Positions 1 through 9,800 of a stretch of 64,000 nt of DNA are shown one piece after another. The notes under the pieces were generated by a model. It did no database searches, was not told the DNA's origin, and worked only from the letters and a program-made list of their open reading frames with translations. This DNA comes from Orthonyx spaldingii (taxonomy: Eukaryota > Chordata > Aves > Passeriformes > Orthonychidae). The stretch's first letter is position 1. Each line of letters begins with the position of its first letter. The translations under genes were made by a program, and so were the position numbers. Location of the stretch: the NCBI GenBank assembly GCA_013397795.1, contig VZTJ01003534.1, positions 372,523 through 436,522 of the forward strand, in the 5' to 3' direction.

Positions 1-723
1 TGTGGACCAGATTACACCACGAGAAACTTGCTCTCTCCACCTTCTTCTCCAAACTTTTCCTAAGGTGAAAGCCCCACAGGACACATGTTACTAAGCTAAA
101 GGCTACACACTTCAAGCAACTTCACTTTTGAGAATCAGCTGAAATTCCTTCTGCTTGTATTCCTTTTTTTTTTTTTTTTTTAAGATAAGCATTTCCTTCC
201 TATCTTGCCACTTTCTCAGAGGCAGCCTGGGTGATCTGCACTGATCAGCTCATTTAACCCACCTCCACCTGGGCACTTCATAACTCACACACTGAACCAG
301 GCAAACACCGATTGCTAATCTCTGAAATTGCTGCCAGCCTGGTCCTAATGGCAAAGCACCTGTTCTAAAATTGGGATCAACACTCCTGAGAGGGCTTTCT
401 AAGGAAGGAAGGGTCGTTATCCCTGTTGCAGGAGAGGGAAACTGAGGCACGCTGGTGCAACCACCTGCCCAGGGATCAAACCTTCACCCCAAACCTCTGT
501 CCAGCTCCCCATCCTCTGGCTCACCCAAATCTCAGAGTAAATATTCCATTTACAGCTGCACTGATCCACCTCAGGTTTCTTGTTTGGCTCCTTTGAGAGC
601 TCAGGGACCCTCTGGTGCTGTTTTGGGGAAAAAGAGAGGCAAAGTGTCTGCAATTTCCAACAGGAATATTGCAAACCTTGTGAGAGTGAGGCTTTATTAC
701 TGTGCTGTTCAGAGAGGAGGGAT

Positions 724-763
724 ATCCATCCATCCATCCATCCATCCATCCATCCATCCATCC
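724..763. repeat. (ATCC)10 microsatellite
   Basis: Ten uninterrupted copies of the tetramer ATCC. On the + strand they read Ile-His-Pro-Ser repeats and on the - strand Met-Asp-Gly-Trp repeats, which creates spurious open frames. Likely length-polymorphic. Confidence 0.97.
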
Positions 764-1082
764 GCCCTGGGGTGGGGTTACAGCAAGCTCCAGGTGTTAC
801 TGAAAATTCATTTTCCTCAGGGCGAATGGAATGAACCCCAGCACGTTTTAACCTTTTACTTTATCACAGAGCAGGACTCAGCCATGAGGAGACAAATCTC
901 CCACAGTCCATGCTCTGCTGCTCCAAAAGATTGATGCCTGATAGGACATTCCTCTAATTTAGATGAGATTAGGTTCCCCTAATTTTCTGTATTTCTGCTC
1001 ACATGCTTTTACCCTTCACAAACATTACATTTACATAACCATGCGGACATTGACGTCAGCATCAGTTCTCACTCTGGGGTTT

Positions 1083-1211
1083 CCTCAGGGCCATTCAGGT
1101 ACAAAATACCCCAAGAGCTTCAGCAGCAGCTTTAAAAAAAAAAAAANCCTCAGGGCCATTCAGGTACAAAATACCCCAAGAGCTCCATCAGCAGCTTTAA
1201 AAAAAAAAAAC
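1083..1211. repeat. Two near-identical ~64-base copies separated by a single N
   Basis: The segment beginning CCTCAGGGCCATTCAGG at 1083 and ending in an A run at 1146 is repeated from 1148. The only N in the window (1147) lies between the copies. Apart from A-run length, two mismatches are visible, near GAGCTTCAGC versus GAGCTCCATC. A-rich sequence follows the second copy to about 1240. This may be a real tandem duplication, but the N at the junction makes an assembly overlap at a homopolymer more likely. Confidence 0.9.
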
Positions 1212-3420
1212 AAAAAAAACAAACAAACAAAAAAAAAAAAGATGCTGTGACTTCTTCCCTTTCCAGTTCTGGTGGTGTGGGCTGCACACAGGTTTGTGGT
1301 GGGGCTCCAAACCCAGCACAAACCTTGAGGTCTCCTAGAAAAGCTGCAAAGTCCAGAGTCTGTCTCCATGCAGGCTCCTTTCCCTGCTTGTGGCATTGCA
1401 GGAGATGCTCTGTTGTGTTCCAGAATATATCCAGTTGCCTGTTATTAGATTTTTACTCATATTTTTAGCCACAGGATCAGTCATCAAAAGCTCAGCGTAA
1501 AGGACTGCAAAAGGCAGCAAAGCCACCAAGTGATTTGTTTGAATTCAATTTTAAAAATACTTCAAAAAGTAATTCTGAATTGCATTTCATTAAAGAAAGC
1601 AAAGCAAAACCCCTCCCAGAAGCAAATCACCTGAGCCCTGGATGCTCATTTTTTGCTAAAGAGCAGCTTCTGTCTTTGATACAGGACATTTCTGAGGGCA
1701 CAGATCTACAACACAGCATCCCAGGTCACAGCTGAAAACCTTCCCCTCGCTCTCTGACACAGAGGAAGTCGTTTGCAGATGTTAATAGGGCACATCCAGA
1801 ATCCCTGAGTGTCTTTGGATTTTTCCTGTAGTTTATGCTGTTCCAAAGAGCTCATTGAGCATGTGATTTATGTGTGCATGTGCAAAATATAAACACTGGG
1901 CTCACATCAGATGTGCTGCCTTGCAAGGCTTCACCACTACAATAAAGCTGATTTTCAGGGCTCGCTCCCCACCACATCCTGCAATAAACGTGCATGAAGA
2001 TGTGTATCATTAGGAAAAATAAAATCCCAGGTTAAAAGTGATGAACAATGAATGGCCACAAACACTTGGAGAGACACACAAATCCCGAAGAGAACTTTTG
2101 GAACAGATTTTGTCTGTCAAAGGGGCTGACTGGGGCTTCCTGAGGATGTGTAATGCTTAAGAATGTATAAATAGTCTCATCTATAGATGCTCAGTTTGTG
2201 CTCAGCAATCTCATTAATTAGAAAGACAGGCTTAGATAACAATTGCTTTTAAGTTGTTTTGTCTTTTGCACTAAAAATAGAAAGTTTCACAAAGCCGGCT
2301 AAAAATAGGATGAGCCCAACACAAGCCAAACCTAAAAATAAATCACATGCAAACCCAGCTTTGACATTTTCGTGGAAAAGGCTGCAAAGGTGACAGCGGA
2401 TTTTGGGGAAGGTTTTGGGAACCGAGCACAACAGAGCAGCGAGAGCTCGGGCACCGAGGGCATCCCGGGAACACCGGGAAAACAGGGAATGGTCGGGCAG
2501 GACGTGGCTGAAAGGGCGACAAGAGGCCAGAGGGACAAACAAAGGGCTCAGGTGAAAGAGGGAAGGGATTTGAATGAAAAAGCAGCACAGGAGATTCCTG
2601 CTGTCCCGGGCTGCTGGAGCACAAGGGTCATTCCCACTCAGAGGCTCAGCACCGCTAATAAAAACAGCTGGCAGCAAGGAAAATGAATAAACCCCGGCCA
2701 CGCATCAGAGGCACGCACTGAGTGTGTTCAGCCCCTGCTTTAGGGACTCTTCAGTGCACACGGACAGCTTAAAAGGGCATTTTCAGCCAGCCTGTCCCAC
2801 AGCACTCCGGGCGCCCAAGCAGCTCCAAGTAGGGCAGCAAGCAGGGCACGAGTAGGACAAAGAAGATTTCGGAACTTTTATGGAATTCAGACAATCCGAG
2901 CATGATCCAAAGAGCTTAAGGGTCTTTTCCTAGATCACACAATAGCGCCTTGGCAGGGCTGCTCCCAGCCTGGCTCCCAGCCAGCAGCACCGTCCTGCCT
3001 CAGCAGACAGGAGAGGGAGTTCTCCACTGCAGGAATTTTATTTTTTTATGCCTCGAACTTCCAAACGAGGCTTGATGGCTAAAACAATTGAAACCGTTTA
3101 CAATAAAATGAAAACAATACGTAATTGTATTGTTTCTTCGGCTCCCCCCGTGCCAAGAAGCAGCACTGGTCAGGAAACCAGTTGTAAATTCCAGGAGGAA
3201 GAGGCAGAGATAAGTGGGACTGCTCACGTGCCAAGAGAGACTCCCTAAATTTAACTGTCCTGAACTCTGTGGAGGAAGAGCCAGCCCAGCCCAGCCCTAC
3301 TCTAAATTAAAGCAAATAAAGTCAATGTGCCACCTATGGTATGGTACAGAACCTCTTCAACCAAGGATCCATAAAAAATGTAAGAGCAAGTTATAATTGA
3401 TAACACAGCGGGTCCAGGTG

Positions 3421-3552
3421 TCTCTATCTCTATCTCTATCTCTATATCTCTATATCTCTATATCTCTATATCTCTATATCTCTATATCTCTATATCTCTA
3501 TATCTCTATATCTATCTCTATCTCTATCTCTATCTCTATCTCTATCTCTATC
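3421..3552. repeat. Compound CTATCT / CTATATCT microsatellite
   Basis: About 130 bases of interleaved CTATCT and CTATAT units. The outer parts are CTATCT-rich and the centre is CTATAT-rich. The apparent open frame across it (Leu-Tyr-Ile-Ser repeats) is a by-product of the repeat. Confidence 0.97.
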
Positions 3553-3924
3553 ACAGCAATGATTTCAGCACCTCAGCTACAATAACAAACCAAAAAAACC
3601 ACCCTAAAACTCCACTTTCTGCTGCATTTTGCCAGACATTAAATTAAACAACAGGAAAAAGAATGTGGGAGCTGATGTTTGATTGAAAGAGCAGCGAAGG
3701 TGGGCTCTGAGGGGTCTCCCCTGTAAAAAACGGGATTCAAGGGAGATTTTGAAGCGGAGACAGTGGGAAGGTGAAGGGCACAGTTGTCAGGAGATGGGAC
3801 AAAAGATGGATGAAGCCAGGACAGGAATTACAGATTAAGAGGGAACTATTTGGATGATGTAAACACCAGCGAGGGAAAAGAATTGTTTAGGGTGGTTCAG
3901 TGATATTTCTAGGAGTGATGGGAT

Positions 3925-4065
3925 GCAGATAAGGAAGTGGAAAATGTAAGCTATTAAATAGGAAACATTTCCTGACAGCGTGGGCTAATAGACTGTGGAA
4001 AAGTCTTCTAAGGGAAGTGGCAGGAGCCGCTCAGACAATTAAACCGGCCTGGACAACGTGCCTCG
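3925..4065 (+). mobile_element. Possible old CR1/L3-type LINE fragment
   Basis: Sequence around 3990-4025 (AGACTGTGGAAAAGTCTTCT, then an AAGGGAAGTGG-like stretch) resembles the 3' region of old CR1/L3 elements as I remember it. There are no clear ends and no target-site duplication. The identity is tentative and would need a repeat-library search. Confidence 0.3.
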
Positions 4066-6818
4066 GGGCATAATCATGGCTAAAACCAGGAGAACTGCCT
4101 GGATGTGACAAGGATCTTCCCTTGTTGCTTCAGAAAGAAAACCCCAAAGCTCAGGGGAAGAAAGAACCATTGTAATGCAAGGTTCCTATAGGGAGGGAGG
4201 CGGCACATCCGACTCTGATAAAATCCAAATGCAAATTTTCCTCCTCGGGGACGGTGTGGTTCCTCCTGAGCAGCACCCACACAAAAGATCCTGTTCCCCT
4301 GTGTTCCACTGCTGCCAATCAAAAAAATCCAAACCGAATTCACAACAAACATGAAGCCACTGTTGGCTCAGGCATTCTGTAATGTTTAATTAGCTCGTTC
4401 TCTAAGGTTTAACAGCTTCAAGGACCTTTTTCTTATGAAGTGCTGAATTTATGCGCTGTTATACTTCAGTGATGCCATCCTACCGCAAGTGTGATAAGGA
4501 CTTGATGGACAACACAATCCTTGCCTTGTTCAGAGACATCGGGGACTCGGTGGAAAGCTGCAAAAATTAGACACTGCTTATTTGGTGAGGTTGGACAGAA
4601 GAAGGGATGAACACTCCTGGGTGTGAGGCAGCTGTAGCCACTGAGGGGGCTGCATTTTTAAACTTTTATTTTATTAAACTTTTCCTTCCCATCATCTTGA
4701 TGCTCAGGCTGGAACAATTTTAGTGTGCTCATGTGTGCGTTTACTGAGACGTGATTGAAACCCACAAGTTTACTGGAGGGAACTTGCCAGACACCTGTTC
4801 AGGCAGTAAAAAGTCAGTGATTTCTTTGTTTGAGAAGGGTGGGGCGTGGGTTTGCCACTGAAAGGCTCCATAACCCATTCCCCCCTGCACACAGACAGAT
4901 TCAGGACAACCTGGGGATAATTCCCCTTCCCTCGGGGGCTGCTGTGGCTCTGTTTGATTTCTGTGGTTTAAAAGCCCCGCAGCCTTGAACCCCAGGAACC
5001 TGCTGCCCTCACTCCCAGCTGTGGCTCAGAGCGGCTGGAAAATTGGATTTGCATTGCAGAAATGCTTCGGGGCTCTGCTCCCACCCCGTTGTGCAACCCC
5101 AGGGAAACAGCCTGGCACAGCCCAGCCTGGAGCTTCCCCCTCTGCTTCCCATCCCAGAGAGATCGGCAGCAAATCCTTCCAGGCTGCTCCTGCTGGGCAC
5201 CAGGTTTTTCCTCCTGAAGGCTCGTTCGTGTGTAAATTGCCAAGAAACTCCCAACCCCAGGGTGCTGGAGCTGTTAAAGTCCACGCTGACCCCTGAGCAG
5301 CTGCCAAAACCACACCTGGAGTCTTTCATCCGTGCAAGAATCCCACGTGGAGCGTGCCCGGGCGGTGTGGGGATCACCTCACCTGGCGCTCCTCAGGCGT
5401 TTATTGATTAAAATATCGATTAAGGCACTTGGTGACATTCTGTGCTTGGAGCTTCTGCTCCTTCCCAGTGGGATGAGGAAAAACTTGGTGCTGCTGGAGC
5501 TCAGGACACTGTCCTGGAAAATAAAAAAAGCAACAATCAGTGCTAGAAAGTGAAGTTTTGTGTGTGTTTAGAAGTCTGTTAAAAGAATAAAACCTCGTCA
5601 AAACCGATTTTTAGATAATTAAAGAATATTAATGGCACAACAACAGAGAAATCCCTGCAGTTCTCAGCACACAAAAAGGCGAGGTTTGCTTTTCTTCCCA
5701 GTCTTGATGAGGCAATCTTGTTTGTAGTTTTCAGCAGAAATTTGGTTTTTGTGAAAGAAAAGCTGAAACTATGGTTTTTTAAGGTTATATTGATTGCCAC
5801 CAGGTCTCCCTCTGTGTCACAGCTGCTCGGGTTTTACAACAATTCTCCATTTCGAACTTCTAAATCTTTAATAGATGGGTGTATTGTTATGCCACTGATA
5901 TCAAGATAAAGGTGTTAAAAGCCATTCTGAGCCCTCCAGCAGGTGTGTTATAAATTATAAATTAAGGTAATTACCAGTCAAGTGACAAGGCTCCTCCATA
6001 ATTATCCTTAAAATTGATTATCCATGTACTAAAATGTGTATAATTTACTAATCACAAGCAAACAGAAGGTGTGGCATTAATCATCATTATAAGAGGGTTT
6101 GAATTGTTACGGATTAAAGTTAAATAGCCAAAGAGAACCATCCCTGTCAAAGCCAATTTAAAGTTTAGAATAAATAAAGAGCCACTGAAGCAACTTGGGA
6201 TAAACAAAACAGCTCCTACTTTCCTGAGCAGATCAACACATAAAGTTAAATCAGCTCTTGTCCTCTGAATTTTATATCTCTTTTGACAATGTAAGAGAAA
6301 AATTAAGATGTTCTACTGAAGAATTTTGCATCCATCGTGTGGGGTGGGTCCCAGCTGAGTTAAAGATCCTTCAGGAAGTGAGATCCTTCATTTCTCAGAA
6401 TTCCTCATTCACAAATAACCTTTGAAAGAGTTCCTGGAACAGGGTGAGATAAGTCCTCTTGCATAAGTGAATTTACAAGTCTGTGAAAGGCTGGCAAGTG
6501 CAGAGCTGATAAAGGGAAATCTATTTTAACACTGCGTGTATTCAAATGTGGAGCTTTTGCCTCAAGAAGCTCAGGCAGCCAAGGTTTGAAAATCGAATTC
6601 TTTAGGATTGCAACCCATCCAGAGTTGTGGTGACCCAGAGCCCTAAAGATTCCTGCCAGCACTGGTTTTGGGGGAATATTAACAGGTATAAAGTGATTTA
6701 TGAAAGACCAGGAGGAGATCTAGAGAGGGCAGAGCTGCCAGTCCATTTCCCTGCTGCTCTTGGGGGCACAATTTGTGCAGATTTTCATTCACCTGATGTT
6801 TTTATTTAATTTTTTTAG

Positions 6819-6872
6819 TGGGAGGCCACTGGTGCTACCGGTCCCAGAAGTGTGAGCAGCCACAGTGTGAAG
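6819..6872 (+). CDS. CA4: CA4 exon 2
   Basis: Acceptor TTTTTTAG before 6819 and donor GTACTG after 6872. The exon starts with the last two bases of a split codon and ends one base into the next. It encodes GGHWCYRSQKCEQPQCE, matching the HWCY start of mature CA4. It carries three cysteines. The missing first base of its first codon must come from exon 1. Confidence 0.9.
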
Positions 6873-9800
6873 GTACTGCCAGGCAATTTATTTTTCCAAT
6901 CACATTGGTGATTCTCCTGCTTTGCAAAGCGGTTCCTGAGAGAAATAATACAAAAAAAATTCACAGAACTCAGCCTTTAATGCATCATGGTCACATCATT
7001 TGTGACCACGTCAGTGCTGAACAGGGTGTTTTGAAGACGTTGGTGCTTGTGGTAACTGCTCATTTTGTTTCAATCAAGGATGATGTAAAAATGTACAAAT
7101 AAATGTAAAAATGCAAATGTAAAAATACAAACGTGAAAATACAAACGTGAGAATAACCCCAAATGTGCTCCAGAGGAAATCATTCAGAAGTTGGGGTGAT
7201 GTCTCCAATTTCCCAAGCAAGAATATATTGGTTGGGTGGTTTGGTTTTCTCAAGGATTTGCTGTCTACAGGGAAAGAAAAAAACTTTTTTCTTCGTCTTT
7301 AAACAGATCCTCCTCAGTGGCATCAGATAAACGCAGCCTGCAAAGGGAGCAGGCAGTCCCCTGTCAACATTGTCACCCGAAAAGTGGTTTATGACAAGAG
7401 CCTGAAGCCCCTGACCTTTGAAGGGTACGATGTGAAGGGGTCTCAGAAGTGGAAGGTGGAAAACAATGGACACACAGGCAAGTACTGCCCCCCTGCTCCC
7501 GTGGGACTGACCTGGGCCTTCCCTCAGCCCTCCCATGGCCCTGGAACAGCAGGGAAGCACAGAGCGGATCCCACCCCTCGGTTCCAGAAGCGGAATTCCC
7601 AAGGAACATTTCTGGAGCCAAAGCTGTCTGGGAAGGTTGTGGGAATGACCAAGTTTGGGGCAGTGGACACGGCCCCTGAACGTCTCAGCAGGAATTATCT
7701 GTGCAGAAACAGAGCTGGAGGTGCCACAGAAACTCTTGAGCCAAAACCCCCCAACCCAAACAGAGTCCAGGGTGGGACAGAGGGGTCCAGGACAACAATT
7801 TGGGCACAGTTTTATCATTTTCTGCTGAAACCCCTTCATTCCTGGGCTTGTCCTTCCCAACTCTTGCACAAAGAATTCCGCTGGAGAAAAGGATCGTGTG
7901 GGAAAGTCATTCACAGTGCTGGGTGTCTTATTAGTTCGTTAAATAATGAGCTGAAATCTTCTCAGATTGAAATCTGTTTTCTCTGCACACAGACGTTATC
8001 TAATGTTGATCAGCTGCTTAGTGAATCAGTAAACAGTGAATCAATGAACAGTAATTTAGAATTGTTCCACTTCCTCCACCTTCCTTCACAATACTGAGGA
8101 TGCCGCTCCAACAAAATTATGTTCAATTACTTCAACTTCAAAAATAAACCCGTGGTCTTTTTTTTTTTTAAAAAAAAAGTTACCTGTAGGTGTTCTTAAA
8201 ACCCTGGATGGGTTGTTTGAACTGCCAGATCCTTAAAGCAGAAAGTAGCAAATACTTCCTAATTTCAAAGGGAAAGGTAGGAAGGCAGCTGGGGAGATTT
8301 TAACAGCCAGAAATTCTAATTTAAGACATTGGTATGGTGGCAGACCACAAGCAAAGGGAATGTCTTGACTTTTCACTAATACAGGGGTTAATGACTGCCC
8401 CATTACAGGGTGATACTCCAGGATGTCCATATCACAGTCCCTTTTACACCAAAATTAATATTTATAAGGCTGGCTCAGAGCGCTCATCTTCCCCAGCCAT
8501 GCATAAGGATTAGGGGTTTAATCTGGACTTTTAAAATCTCTTCCTTCTGAGGGCAACCAGTTCCTGTGCTAAATGAGAAGGTTATTGCTTAAATTACAGC
8601 TGCAATTAGAGCCTCAGGTGAGATTAGACCCTCGTTATGCTCCATGACGGGCACATAGCAAAGGTCACTGTCTCAAAGGTCTTAAGCTAAACAAACAAAG
8701 CCCACAAAGACATCTGACTCATCCATTTACAGATTAAAAAGCAAAGGAACTAAATGACTCATGCACTCTCCAAGTTCATTTGGAATTCAGAACAGAAATG
8801 AAATCTCTGGGGCTGCAATCCAGAATTTTCCTATGCAAAGAAAAGTGCTGTGCTTAACGTGGAGATCTTAAAAAGTAAAATTTTAAAATATATCTCAAAT
8901 ATGTATGATTTAGGCTTAAATTGCAGCACTACTCTAAGTTAAAACAGAATATCTTTATTCTGTTTTAACCCTGCCCAAAGGAAATGTTAGCAGGGTAGCA
9001 GGAGATTAAAATGATGATTAAAACCCAAATAAACTGGGATCAAACTCACTTTGATAGAGGGGGTTCTCTTAGGGAAAAATGTAGGAATATAGGGTCCTCT
9101 GAGAGACATAAGAAGCTCTGAGTCCAGAGGTCATAGTGGTTATAATTCATCTCAAATTAAACTCAGCTATGATTCTTGTAAGAGTTTGGTTTCTGCAGAG
9201 CAGAATTTCTGGAACATTCGGTCTGAAAAGCCAAGCGAGAACTTGCAGATAAATCTGAATCTCAAGAACATCTCTGCTCTCACATACTGTTAATGCAGGA
9301 TCTGATTTTCGCCTTTAAAACAACTCATGGTTTTTTTCCCAGTTAAAGTGACACTAAACGCGTCCCCTAAAGTCGGAGGAGGAGGTCTGGCGAGAAAATA
9401 CAAGGCAGTAGAATTCCATTTGCACTGGGGAGTCCCAGGTGAGGTGCAAAACATCCCTGGCTCAGAGCACAGCATAGATGGAGAGAAATATCCCATGGAG
9501 GTAGGTGAGACTGCCTGTGGATCATGGATTTTACTCCAGAACTCTGGAGTTTCTAAGATGTTTTTCACAAAACTCTTGGCTAGTTCCCAAGGGAAGTCTG
9601 AGGGTGAAAATAATTGTCCTTGGCTGCTGTGTTCCAGCTTCACCTCGTCCACATACGAGAAGATGTTTCAGATGTGACAGAGGCCAAGAAAACTCCAGAT
9701 GGTCTGGCTGTGCTGGCCTTCTTTGTCAAGGTAGGCAGTGAAATTTTCAAGTGCCCCTCTCAAGTCTCAGCCAGCAGCTTGGCTGAGGGATTGTTTATGT

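Larger units (their letters stand above)
1..6818. other. Region upstream of CA4 exon 2, no recognised gene
   Basis: I see no recognisable coding exon here. The open frames are short and low-complexity. CA4 exon 1 (signal peptide) should lie upstream of 6819 on the + strand. I looked for an ATG followed by a hydrophobic run and a donor in the right phase and found no convincing one. The stretch holds an 18-base T run (164-181), an ATCC array, a duplication around an N (1147), a large CTATCT/CTATAT array and a possible old CR1 piece, listed separately. GC-richer patches at about 2395-2530 and 4980-5350 are the only promoter-like places, and the support is weak. The rest is AT-rich non-coding sequence. 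Confidence 0.6.

Noticed and set aside
417..934. Open frames rich in MDGW or IHPS repeats
   Set aside because: Produced by the (ATCC)10 array, which is open in several frames.
3397..3585. Small open frame of Leu-Tyr-Ile-Ser repeats
   Set aside because: Direct translation of the CTATCT/CTATAT microsatellite.
7180..8097. Long open frames on both strands (about 240 codons)
   Set aside because: They are extensions of CA4 exon 3 into intron 3 and its reverse shadow; conservation stops at the exon 3 donor.
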